From Magnetococcus marinus MC-1 (GTDB lineage: Bacteria; Pseudomonadota; Magnetococcia; Magnetococcales; Magnetococcaceae), in the NCBI RefSeq assembly GCF_000014865.1, contig NC_008576.1:4431001-4495000 (forward strand): a DNA stretch of 64,000 nt, in the 5' to 3' direction. The position numbers were made by a program, and so were the translations under genes. This document shows positions 45,963 to 53,970 of the stretch, one piece after another; positions within the stretch are counted from its first letter, which is position 1; every line of letters begins with the position of its first letter. The notes below the pieces were generated by a model, which was not told the DNA's origin, ran no database searches, and saw nothing but the letters and a program-made list of their open reading frames with translations.

Positions 45963-46016
45963 ATTCCCTCTGGGGGGTCCCTTGAGGCTTTTTTCAAGGG
46001 ATCTCCCAGAGGGAAT
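45963..46016 (+). repeat. Variable-stem hairpin of copy C
   Basis: Arms 45963-45984 and 45995-46016 pair around AGGCTTTTTT. Two of 22 positions are G opposite T, both stable only if the plus strand is the RNA. The inner half resembles copy A; the outer half differs from both A and B. Confidence 0.85.
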
Positions 46017-46067
46017 GCCAAATGCCCCAGCGGGGGTTAGGTCTGGGCTGTAGCAGGAGTGCGTGGT

Positions 46068-46187
46068 GTGTTTTCCCCCTGCGCCCGTGTGCCCAACGTG
46101 TTTTCCCCCTGCGCCCGTGTGCCCAACGTGTTTTCCCCCTGCGCCCGTGTGCCCAACGTGTTTTCCCCCTGCGCCCGTGTGCCCAAC
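46068..46187. repeat. Four perfect 30-base tandem repeats in copy C
   Basis: Unit GTGTTTTCCCCCTGCG plus CCCGTGTGCCCAAC, starting at 46068, 46098, 46128 and 46158, with no differences between units. The lack of divergence suggests recent expansion. Confidence 0.92.
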
Positions 46188-46500
46188 CGCCCGCCACGCT
46201 GGCGCGTGACATCGCTACCCTAAGCCCCGTACCGCACCCCTACAAAACCCGTGCTCGCTTAAAAAAAATCCCTGCACCCTTGCTCCATCGGTACGGGGCT
46301 TTACAAAAGATCAAAAGATTTAAAAGTCAAAAGATCTCAGGGCTTCGCCCCGAACCCCACTGGGCTCCGCCCAGACCCGGCAGGGCGCCGCCCTGCACCC
46401 GCTGGGTGGGCAAGCAGAGCTTCCCCCCAGACCCCCCAATCCCTTTTAATAATGGAACTCCCTGGGCATAATGGCATTCAAGATCACTCAGACATACCCC

Positions 46501-47286
46501 CTACCGAAAGGATTGCACCAACGAACCCACCACCAACACCCAACCATCCACCAACACAAATAAGATCAACTTGATCGGCATCGAAATCACCAACGGCGGT
46601 AACATCATCATACCCATCGACATAACCACACTCGCAACCACCATATCCACAATCAAAAAAGGTAAATAAACCATAAACCCTATCTGAAACGCCGTCTTTA
46701 ACTCCGATACCATAAAAGCCGGTATCACCAACCGTAAAGGCGCCTCATCACGCTTCTCAACCTGCTCCATACCCGCCAAACGCATAAATAACCCCAAATC
46801 ACTCTCTCGCGTCTGCCGTAACATAAAATCCTTCACCGGTATCACCGCATTATCCCACGCCTGCTCACCCCCTATCTGCTTGTTCAAATAAGGGTTCAAT
46901 GCCGTGTCCCACACCTTGTCCATCACCGGACCCATCACAAACATCGTCACAAATAACGCCAACGCAATCAAAACCTGGTTCGGCGGCTGACCCTGTAACC
47001 CCATCGCCTGCCGCACAAATGACATCACCACAATCACCCGTGTAAACGATGTCACCATCACCAATATGCCCGGCGCTAACGAAAATAACGTCATAAACGC
47101 TAATATCTGTAGCGCAATACTCACCTGCTCCGGATCCGCATCCCCAGGATTACCTCCACCCTGTAACGATAACCCAGGTAAATTAACCTCAACCGCTAAC
47201 GCATCGCCAACCAACAGCACCATGAACGCCATCGTGACCAATCCAAAGCCCGCTAACGGCCATATCCACCGACGTCCCTTCATCAC
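46501..47286 (-). CDS. fliP: Flagellar export gate protein FliP
   Basis: 261 residues. A signal peptide precedes the hydrophobic core. Landmarks are LQILAFMTLFSLAPGILVM, TSFTRVIVVMSFVRQAMG, MLRQTRESDLGLF and PAFMVSELKTAFQIGFMVY. With FliQ and FliR it forms the core of the flagellar type III export gate in the inner membrane. fliQ and fliR are not in this window and are not immediately downstream, where the repeat element sits. Its start overlaps the fliO stop by 4 bases. Confidence 0.97.
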   Translation of the reverse strand: MMKGRRWIWPLAGFGLVTMAFMVLLVGDALAVEVNLPGLSLQGGGNPGDADPEQVSIALQILAFMTLFSLAPGILVMVTSFTRVIVVMSFVRQAMGLQGQPPNQVLIALALFVTMFVMGPVMDKVWDTALNPYLNKQIGGEQAWDNAVIPVKDFMLRQTRESDLGLFMRLAGMEQVEKRDEAPLRLVIPAFMVSELKTAFQIGFMVYLPFLIVDMVVASVVMSMGMMMLPPLVISMPIKLILFVLVDGWVLVVGSLVQSFR

Positions 47287-47672
47287 TTGCCCACTCCATT
47301 CACCGCGTTAACCTCTTCCTCATCCAACTCCGCCAATAAGGAAACCCCCTCCTTACTCACACCCACCAACCACGCCCGCTTGTGAATGCGTATCACCCGA
47401 ACCCCCACACCCTGCCCCAAATTACGCCCCGTCAATAACTCAATTCCCGTATTGGAACCCATGTGATTGTGCAACCTGCGTCCATACCGATTCACCAACG
47501 CCGCCACCACAATAAGTACCAATAAAAAACCAACAATGCGTAAACTCTGACCCACTAAATCCAACTCATCCGGCGTCGCCAAACCCACCGACGTAACCGC
47601 CTCCGCCGCCCCCACCAAACCCGGCAGAAACCCCAGATAAACCATGATAAAAAATCCCACAACCTTAACCAT
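47283..47672 (-). CDS. fliO: Flagellar biosynthesis protein FliO
   Basis: 129 residues. A hydrophobic N-terminus and a membrane span near residues 45-62 (IVGFLLVLIVVAALVN) are followed by a basic, beta-rich cytoplasmic tail with VGVRVIRIHKRAWLVGVS, characteristic of FliO. It helps assemble or stabilise the FliP complex. It is translationally coupled to fliP and separated from fliN by a terminator, so fliO-fliP likely has its own promoter in 47673-47841. Confidence 0.85.
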   Translation of the reverse strand: MVKVVGFFIMVYLGFLPGLVGAAEAVTSVGLATPDELDLVGQSLRIVGFLLVLIVVAALVNRYGRRLHNHMGSNTGIELLTGRNLGQGVGVRVIRIHKRAWLVGVSKEGVSLLAELDEEEVNAVNGVGK

Positions 47673-47841
47673 CGTCTCTCATCACCGTCCGTGAAAAAAT
47701 CCTAAATGAACAGTGTAACGTCACCCCATAGGCAAACGCCATGGACCGCGAATAGAAAAAAACGCTTTTCTACCCCAACCCATCCATGACCTACCGTCAA
47801 CACACAAGCAACGACACCCCCGCAGAGATCATACACCCCAT

Positions 47842-47876
47842 AAAAAAACGGCCCCCAATCGCTCAAGGGCCGTCTT
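47842..47876 (-). terminator. Rho-independent terminator after fliN
   Basis: On the minus strand, ACGGCCC and GGGCCGT (47867-47873 with 47848-47854) are followed by a run of T. It lies about 30 bases past the fliN stop and separates fliL-M-N from fliO-P. Confidence 0.85.
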
Positions 47877-47903
47877 TTCCACTCTATCCACCGGCTGACA
47901 ATG

Positions 47904-48326
47904 CTAACGCAGATTCTCCAACCGCTCCTTCAACGAAACAATGTCGGTAATACGTATACCCAACTTGTCCTTAATCATCACCACCTCACCATACGCCAGC
48001 AGACGATCATTCACGTAGATCTCCAACGGATCATCTGCCTCCTTCTCCAACTCGACCAAAGAACCCTTGTTCAAACGCAACAGATCCTTGATCTGATAAC
48101 TCACACTCCCCAACCGCACCGATACCTCAAGCGGAACATCCATAAGGAGTTCCAAGTTCTTGGGCAAATCACCATCCGTGCTTACATCAAATGGGTTCTC
48201 CGCATGATCCATTTCATCCCTCAATTCACGGGCAAGATCACTCATACCATCGTCATCGCCCATGGCATCGGCTTCTTCTTCCAGGGCATCCAATTCGTCT
48301 TCAAAGCTACTATCCATCGCGTCCAC
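47904..48326 (-). CDS. fliN: Flagellar motor switch protein FliN
   Basis: 140 residues. An acidic N-terminal extension of about 55 residues precedes the SpoA/FliN domain (LELLMDVPLEVSVRLG, LLRLNKGSLVELEK, PLEIYVNDRLLAYGEVVMI). It forms the lower C-ring with FliM and contributes to torque switching and export. It lies 29 bases after fliM. Confidence 0.95.
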   Translation of the reverse strand: MDAMDSSFEDELDALEEEADAMGDDDGMSDLARELRDEMDHAENPFDVSTDGDLPKNLELLMDVPLEVSVRLGSVSYQIKDLLRLNKGSLVELEKEADDPLEIYVNDRLLAYGEVVMIKDKLGIRITDIVSLKERLENLR

Positions 48327-48355
48327 TCCTGTGTATCACCGCGCCCGGTTATACG

Positions 48356-49354
48356 TCACTTTTGCGGCTGAACCGTCCGTGTAATCCGAATCGCCCGCTT
48401 ACCATCCACAACCCCAGCATGACACATAAACTTGTCCATGCCACCAATCTGAACAGCCATCTCCTCGGACATATCGGTGCCCAGTATAAACTCATCACCC
48501 ACTTTAAGATTTAACATCTGCTCCACCGACATCTCCACCGTACCCATCACCGGTGTCATGTCCACCCGCACCAAACTCAGCTCATTCTTAAGCGCATCCA
48601 TCCAGGCCGAGGCACCCTCCACCTCCTCCTTCTGCTGGAAACCCTGCTTGAGCTGCTGCTTGAAGAGCTCCAAAATAACCGCCGGAAAACAGATGGTAAT
48701 GTTACCCTCCGCATCCCCTACCTCGACCGAAAAGGTAATCAAAAATACCGTCTCGTCCAGGGGCATCACCGCCGCAAACTGCGGCTGATTCTCCCACCGC
48801 GCCAATACCAAACGGAAAGAGGGATCCAATTTTTTCCACGACAGCTCAATCTGCTCCCGCGCCACATCCATGATGCGGTCAATCACCTTCATCTCAAAAG
48901 GTGAAAAATTGCGGAATGGCCGCTCACTGTCACCAGGACCCCCAAAAAAACCTTCCAATACCGTGTACATCACATCCCCATCAATGGAGATCAATGCCAT
49001 GGATTGCGAAGGCTCAACCCGCAAAATATTGATAAAGATCGGCGGCTCGACCGTATGCAGAAAACGACCAAATACCTGGTTGGTCGTGGTCTTGGGCTGC
49101 ACATGCACCTCGCGCCCGACCTTTTGCGTCAGCTTAAACGATAACTGCGACGCCAAATGCTCGTTAATCAGATCCAGACCCGGTAATGCACCCACACGAA
49201 TGGCCGTCTTCTGGCCAAAGGTAAAAGGCGTGGTCTTTTTTTCATCCTTGGAGGCAGATGGCATATCCTCATCGATCTCATCCAGATCAATGGTGCCCTC
49301 CTCCAACCCCATCATTAGGGCATCAATTTCATCAGTGGATAGAATTTGAGACAT
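48356..49354 (-). CDS. fliM: Flagellar motor switch protein FliM
   Basis: 332 residues. The N-terminus MSQILSTDEIDALMMG is the CheY-binding motif of FliM. The middle CheC-like domain and C-terminal SpoA-like domain (VDMTPVMGTVEMSVEQMLNL) are complete. It binds phosphorylated CheY and sets rotation direction, linking the motor to the CheA system at 60.3 kb. Confidence 0.97.
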   Translation of the reverse strand: MSQILSTDEIDALMMGLEEGTIDLDEIDEDMPSASKDEKKTTPFTFGQKTAIRVGALPGLDLINEHLASQLSFKLTQKVGREVHVQPKTTTNQVFGRFLHTVEPPIFINILRVEPSQSMALISIDGDVMYTVLEGFFGGPGDSERPFRNFSPFEMKVIDRIMDVAREQIELSWKKLDPSFRLVLARWENQPQFAAVMPLDETVFLITFSVEVGDAEGNITICFPAVILELFKQQLKQGFQQKEEVEGASAWMDALKNELSLVRVDMTPVMGTVEMSVEQMLNLKVGDEFILGTDMSEEMAVQIGGMDKFMCHAGVVDGKRAIRITRTVQPQK

Positions 49355-49465
49355 CGGTTTGTCCCCACTCGGCCCGGATCATTCGCGTTTCATAAGAGGC
49401 TCACCACCCCATCAGAAATACCTGCCCACCACCCGCCGCAGCATGGTCGAGCATCAGCGCGGTGT

Positions 49466-49966
49466 TTACTGAATCACAAAAGCGGTAAAGTAGACGCGCT
49501 TCACATTGCCGTTAACCAATACCGCATTGATGCGTGACAAAATCTCCTCACGCAAACGGAACTTACCCTCAGAATCCATAAGCTCTTTGGCACTCTTGGA
49601 ACCCAACAGCGACAAAATTACGTCACGAATCTGCGGTTGACGACGCTCTACCTCAGGACGCAACTCCTCGGTATCCAACTCCAGCTCAATGGTCGCCTTA
49701 AGATAACGGTTACCACGGCCCTCATTGAGATTGACCAGAAAATCCTCCAGTGGGAAAACATCCCCCACCATGGCCCGAATATCCTCCGGCTTTTTCGTCT
49801 CCGTAGGCTCAGCCTGCTTCTGCTCCTCTACCGATTTGGACGCCAGCATGTCGCCAAGGAAATAGCCACCTCCGACGCCGATTAACAGAGCGACAACCGG
49901 GATGATGATCTTCATCAGACCACCGCCACCACCGCCTTCTTGTTCTTGAGTGCCTTCTTCAGCCAT
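49466..49966 (-). CDS. fliL: Flagellar basal body-associated protein FliL
   Basis: About 166 residues from the ATG at 49964-49966, preceded by a purine-rich GGGTAGAGAG. The frame continues 30 codons upstream but reads through basic, low-similarity sequence. A short Gly-rich head and one membrane span (LMKIIIPVVALLIGVGGGYF) lead to the periplasmic FliL domain (LEDFLVNLNEGRGNRYLKA, ELDTEELRPEVERRQP). It supports stator function under load. It precedes fliM by 111 bases. Confidence 0.93.
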   Translation of the reverse strand: MAEEGTQEQEGGGGGGLMKIIIPVVALLIGVGGGYFLGDMLASKSVEEQKQAEPTETKKPEDIRAMVGDVFPLEDFLVNLNEGRGNRYLKATIELELDTEELRPEVERRQPQIRDVILSLLGSKSAKELMDSEGKFRLREEILSRINAVLVNGNVKRVYFTAFVIQ

Positions 49967-50058
49967 CTCTCTACCCTTCTTCCTGCGCGTCACAGTTCCA
50001 TTGGCACGGCCCGTATTTCGGGACTCAACTTCAACCGTATGCGATTTCCACGCCAACT

Positions 50059-50088
50059 GGCAACACCAGAATAGATTCCAGTGTTGCC
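50059..50088 (-). terminator. Hairpin between flgE and fliL
   Basis: GGCAACAC (from 50059) and GTGTTGCC (to 50088) form a stem of about 12 pairs with two weak positions. No T tract, so it may be an attenuator or mRNA-stabilising structure rather than a full terminator. Confidence 0.4.
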
Positions 50089-50118
50089 GGTTAACCCCTA
50101 TTCACCCCTCAAGCTTGC

Positions 50119-51609
50119 CTAGCGCTTGAGCGCGATCAACTCTTCCAACATACCATCCGTTACCGTAATCAGCCGCGAGTTAGCCTGGAACGCCCGCTGG
50201 GTGGTAATCATGTTCACCATTTCGTTGGACATATCCACGTTGGAGTTTTCCAACGTATAGCTACGTATGGTTCCCAACGCCCCCGAGTTGGGCTCACCCT
50301 CGCGAGGAACACCCGAAAGATGCGTCTCCGCAAACAGGTTGGCACCCACCTGATCCAACGCCTGCTCATTATCAAAATCCACCAAACCAATTTGATACAG
50401 CGCCTTGGTCTCACCATTGGTATAGGTGCCGTTGATGGTGCCATCCAAACCCACCGACAGGCTCTCTAAAAAGCCCGCCGAAAAACCATTCTGCGAAGCC
50501 GACATGGTGGTAAATGAGCTCGCACGCTGCACACTACCCAGCAGACCCGTATTGGCCACCTCCGCCGTATTGGTCCCACTACCATACAAAACCGCACCAT
50601 CGGCAATGCTAAAATCATTGGTGGCATCGGCAGTGATCGCATCGCCAAAATCAAACAGAATCTGCTGTGTTTCCGCCGTGCTGCTGTTGCCGGTAAACTG
50701 GAAGGTGATGGGGGTAGATCCCTCTGTATCTAAACGGCCATAGGTGTCAAAGGTCAAGACCCCTGCGGTGTAACCCGCACCCGTCGGTGCGCTCTCCATG
50801 GCACCGGTTACAGCCATCATATTGGTCAGATCACCCGTACCCGCCTGGGCCGCACTCAGATCCTCACTGGGTACAGCCACATACCAGTTCCACGTGTTGT
50901 CGGTGGTCTTTTTAAAGTGCAGCTCAACATTGTGACCCTGACCCAATGAGTCATACACCCGAATCGGCGTGGCATAATTATAACTGGCCGGATCGTTGGG
51001 ATCATAGGTGCTATGGTTGGCATCGGTAATAATCGCCGCATCCGACTGTAACATCATACCCACAGAAATCGCCGTCGTCGCCTTGGGCTCTGCCGACTGA
51101 TAGGTGGCCAGGTTAATGTCGGTCATGGAACCGCTGGTCTCACCCGAAGTTTGATCCACCGCGTAACCTTGCAGAATCAAACCTGCGTTGGTCACCATAT
51201 AACCATCCAAATTTTGTTTAAAATCGCCTGCACGGGTGTAAAAGGTATCCATGCTTGAGGTAGCATTACCACCACCACCACCCAGTTGCGCCGAACCAGG
51301 ATTGGCATCCCGAACCTTAAAGAAACCCTGACCATCAATCGCCAAATCGGTCACGGTGGAGGTGCCAGCAAACCCCCCTTGTTGCATAAGCTGGTCAATG
51401 GCCGAAACCCCTACCCCCGTACCAATCTGCGTGGAAGCACGGGTACCGCTAATACCAACCGTCTGAATGAGCACATCTTCGAAAGTGGTTCGGGAACCTT
51501 TAAACGCTGTGGTATTGGTGTTCGAGAGGTTGTTACCAATAACCGTCATGGCATTGCCATAGTTGGTCAGCGCACTGGAACCGGCATACATCGCCTGATG
51601 GATGGACAT
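50119..51609 (-). CDS. flgE: Flagellar hook protein FlgE
   Basis: 496 residues. N-terminal MSIHQAMYAGSSALTNYGNA, then NNLSNTNTTAFKGSRTTFED, and the C-terminal LENSNVDMSNEMVNMITTQR, then RAFQANSRLITVTDGMLEEL, are the paired D0 helices of axial flagellar proteins. The longer middle region fits hook rather than rod proteins. AGGAG sits ahead of the ATG. It follows flgD (105-base gap) and fliK, the usual hook gene order. Confidence 0.95.
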   Translation of the reverse strand: MSIHQAMYAGSSALTNYGNAMTVIGNNLSNTNTTAFKGSRTTFEDVLIQTVGISGTRASTQIGTGVGVSAIDQLMQQGGFAGTSTVTDLAIDGQGFFKVRDANPGSAQLGGGGGNATSSMDTFYTRAGDFKQNLDGYMVTNAGLILQGYAVDQTSGETSGSMTDINLATYQSAEPKATTAISVGMMLQSDAAIITDANHSTYDPNDPASYNYATPIRVYDSLGQGHNVELHFKKTTDNTWNWYVAVPSEDLSAAQAGTGDLTNMMAVTGAMESAPTGAGYTAGVLTFDTYGRLDTEGSTPITFQFTGNSSTAETQQILFDFGDAITADATNDFSIADGAVLYGSGTNTAEVANTGLLGSVQRASSFTTMSASQNGFSAGFLESLSVGLDGTINGTYTNGETKALYQIGLVDFDNEQALDQVGANLFAETHLSGVPREGEPNSGALGTIRSYTLENSNVDMSNEMVNMITTQRAFQANSRLITVTDGMLEELIALKR

Positions 51610-51713
51610 TGCTTAATCTCCTAGTCACCGCTAGAGGCTTCTCTCTGGTCGCCTCATGACGAAAACATACTAATGCTCTGGGTTGATCACTGGGGTACTA
51701 CAGCCCCACGCGT

Positions 51714-52388
51714 TCAACTCGCAATTTGAATACGGCGTACATCGGCTAAATCAACCTGTGTACCGTTGACATCCAGTTTCACACCATTGGTATCATTCAC
51801 CACCCCCGCCACCAAGCCCGTGGCCAATGTCTGCGCTGTGGTCTCACTGCCATCCCTCACAACAACACGGAACTTATAGTTACCCGCCGCAGTGGCATCC
51901 CCATACTGCGCATTGTTCAGATCCAAACTCTTAATGCCGCCGCTGTCGTAGCTTAGGGAAACACTCTTGAGCTCTTCACCCGCAGCGTTGTACATCACCA
52001 CCTCAACATTGGCCGCATCGGAGAGCTCAAAGTTAATATTGGCCTTACCACTCTCGCCAATGGTTAGCGTATTGCCCTCCACCAGCACTTCCCGGCCAAT
52101 GTAGGCAACCGCTTGACCAACCTGATCAGTACCGCCACTCATCAATTCCACCAGTTGCTGCAACAGTTGCGTACTGTTCTGTTGCTGGCTCAACCCCTCA
52201 AAGGTCGCAAGCTGACTGGTAAATTCGGTGTTTTCCATGGGCTCTAGTGGATCTTGGTGCTCCAATTGTGCCGTTAACATGCGTAGAAAATCCGACTGCA
52301 ACTCTTTTGCATCGGTCGAAGTACTTGTATACTTGCTTGCATTAGGGTCGTAGACCGGTACGTTATTAACAATCCCCGTTGTGCTCAT
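51714..52388 (-). CDS. flgD: Hook assembly scaffold FlgD
   Basis: About 224 residues from the ATG at 52386-52388, preceded by GGAGGAG and AAGGG. An earlier in-frame start is less likely. The N-terminus shows ELQSDFLRMLTAQLEHQDPLEPMENTEFTSQLATFEG, split over the FlgD signature, followed by a tudor/FnIII-like C-terminal part (NINFELSDAANVEVVMYNA). It caps the growing hook. A sigma-54-like promoter is seen 70 bases upstream. Confidence 0.94.
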   Translation of the reverse strand: MSTTGIVNNVPVYDPNASKYTSTSTDAKELQSDFLRMLTAQLEHQDPLEPMENTEFTSQLATFEGLSQQQNSTQLLQQLVELMSGGTDQVGQAVAYIGREVLVEGNTLTIGESGKANINFELSDAANVEVVMYNAAGEELKSVSLSYDSGGIKSLDLNNAQYGDATAAGNYKFRVVVRDGSETTAQTLATGLVAGVVNDTNGVKLDVNGTQVDLADVRRIQIAS

Positions 52389-52458
52389 AATTCCCTTCTC
52401 CTCCAAACGTCGCCAGCCCTACTCGGACGAATTTTTCTTTTCTTTAGTACTTTTACAT

Positions 52459-52474
52459 AACAATCGCCGTGCCA
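52459..52474 (-). promoter_or_regulatory. Sigma-54-like -24/-12 promoter before flgD
   Basis: On the minus strand, TGGCACG (52474-52468), four bases, then TTGTT (52463-52459). The -24 element is a full consensus match; the -12 element has TTGT where TTGC is standard. Confidence 0.5.
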
Positions 52475-52763
52475 AGCCATTTTTCTATTCTATCTTCATG
52501 TTTTTATTATACTTAAATTTATGCCCTCGCTTCCCTCATCCCGCTCTGTCGACCATTTTTTACCGGCAACTCTTGCCTCACCCCCCCCCGTGCTGCCCTT
52601 TTTTTCCCATCCCTACTTAAAAAAGCTTGACCGGGTAAACCACCGATTATTTCCAACAAATCAACCAAACCACCCAGCACCACCAGCTTGCACAACCTCT
52701 GCTCAGCTATCCGCCACACGCTTACAACCGTTCCTCTACACCGACACGCCACCCCTTAACAAA
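52475..52763. other. Intergenic stretch between fliK and flgD
   Basis: Unusually C/T-rich on the plus strand (52510-52640), with no recognisable gene. Short frames here lack ribosome sites. Confidence 0.4.
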
Positions 52764-52797
52764 AAAAGCGGCCACCTCGTTTTAGGTGGCCGCTTTT
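52764..52797 (-). terminator. Rho-independent terminator after fliK
   Basis: AAAAGCGGCCACCT (52764-52777) pairs perfectly with AGGTGGCCGCTTTT (52784-52797) and is flanked by A/T runs. It lies 4 bases beyond the fliK stop and makes fliK a separate transcription unit. Confidence 0.9.
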
Positions 52798-52801
52798 CCC
52801 T

Positions 52802-53905
52802 TTAAGCAATAACGCTTAACCCGCCCAATCCTGGGCCTCGTATCTGCCCAGATTGAATAATCTGCTCCACCAAATCCCACTCTTTTTGCCAGGGCGAGCG
52901 CTCCTCAGAACCCTCTTTACCCTGCTCAGATGCATCCTTAAAACCCGCATCGGAACGGGCATCCGCAAAGTCATGCTGACCTACTTCGACATTGACTTCC
53001 GCAAAACCCAACTCCTGTCTTGCCAATGCCTCTCGCAGTTGCGACATGTTGCGATTGATGGCCTCTTTAGCGGCTTCTGACTCGGCGGTAATGGTCAAAT
53101 GCACCCTGTTATCAGCATCAATCTGCAATTTCACATCCAAGGAACCCAACTCACGAGGCTCCAAGCGCAATCGTATCTGCTCCTGCTCGCCAGGTTTGGA
53201 GATAAGCTTCATACGGCCAATGCGATTACCCAACTCATCCCCAAACTGGGGAGTTTGTGCCCGTATGGGTGATTGCGCCACCGCGCGCATCGCTTTGCTC
53301 GATCCCCCCTGCTCACCCTTGATTTGGGCAAGGCCCTCTTTGACTTGCAAATCCAGTTTTTCAACACTTTTTACTGTTTTTTCATCAGCATGGAGCTGCA
53401 TCTGTTCAAGCATACGACCAAACTGTGCCTCTTGCCCGCCAACTTGCAGCTCTACACCAGGAATATTTTGCCCCAACTGCGGCTCACCATTGGGCGATAC
53501 GCGGGGCATTTCCCCCTGATTGACCGGCTTACCGTCACCATTGACCGCAACCCGTTGCCCCTTCACTTCTCCCTTTTGTACCTGAGCTTTAGATTCCATC
53601 TGGGTTTGTTGAAGCGGGACTTGTTCCCCACCTTGCACGTCCTTATGCGCATCTGACCCATTTTTCCGCCTGACCGTTTCGTGTTCCTTACGCATGGCAT
53701 GGGCGGAGGGCTGCTTCTCGTCCTTGGACAGGTCTTGTTTCTCTGCGTTCTCTTGGGCTTGTTGCTGCTGGCCCACTTGGTTGAGAGTATCGGCAAAGCT
53801 TTGGCCATCTTCATTGACGGCGCTGGCCTGTTCCGCTCCAGTGGGTTTTGACTCCACACCAGAGACGGGACCCAAGGAGGCGAGCTGCATGGCGAATGCG
53901 CTCAT
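52802..53905 (-). CDS. fliK: Flagellar hook-length control protein FliK
   Basis: About 367 residues from the ATG at 53903-53905, with GAGGAG six bases upstream. A long, polar, Gln-rich N-terminal ruler region precedes the conserved C-terminal switch domain (IRLRLEPRELGSLDVKLQID, LREALARQELGFAEVNVEV). It measures hook length and switches export specificity. Position before flgD-flgE fits. The N-terminal part is poorly conserved in this family, so only the C-terminus supports the call. Confidence 0.9.
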   Translation of the reverse strand: MSAFAMQLASLGPVSGVESKPTGAEQASAVNEDGQSFADTLNQVGQQQQAQENAEKQDLSKDEKQPSAHAMRKEHETVRRKNGSDAHKDVQGGEQVPLQQTQMESKAQVQKGEVKGQRVAVNGDGKPVNQGEMPRVSPNGEPQLGQNIPGVELQVGGQEAQFGRMLEQMQLHADEKTVKSVEKLDLQVKEGLAQIKGEQGGSSKAMRAVAQSPIRAQTPQFGDELGNRIGRMKLISKPGEQEQIRLRLEPRELGSLDVKLQIDADNRVHLTITAESEAAKEAINRNMSQLREALARQELGFAEVNVEVGQHDFADARSDAGFKDASEQGKEGSEERSPWQKEWDLVEQIIQSGQIRGPGLGGLSVIA

Positions 53906-53954
53906 AAGCCACTCCTCTGTAAAGGGTTGTGCCAAATTAGGCTTTAATACCCTT

Positions 53955-53970
53955 TACAAGCGGCATGCCA
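53955..53970 (-). promoter_or_regulatory. Sigma-54-like promoter before fliK
   Basis: Minus strand TGGCATG (53970-53964), four bases, then TTGTA, about 50 bases before the fliK start. Same spacing and same TTGT variant as the site before flgD. Confidence 0.42.

Larger units (their letters stand above)
45771..46485 (+). repeat. Complex non-coding repeat element, copy C
   Basis: Third copy, in the same orientation as copy B. It has the GT-rich left module (GGTTAGAGGGGG), cruciform (45893-45953), variable hairpin (45963-46016), a 30-base minisatellite (46068-46187), the GC-rich module with an extra GGCAGGGCGCCGCCCTGC hairpin insertion, and the right end GGCATTCAAGATC. It fills the gap between agmatinase and fliP. 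The promoter of speB should be in 45640-45770. Confidence 0.8.

Noticed and set aside
46022-46471. A 149-residue plus-strand frame across copy C with 10-residue repeats
   Set aside because: The protein repeat is only the 30-base minisatellite read in frame. The matching region of copy B gives a much shorter and different frame, with no ribosome site or conserved residues.
50010-50030. TGGCACGG on the plus strand near fliL as a sigma-54 site
   Set aside because: It points away from the flagellar genes and lacks a -12 element at the right spacing.
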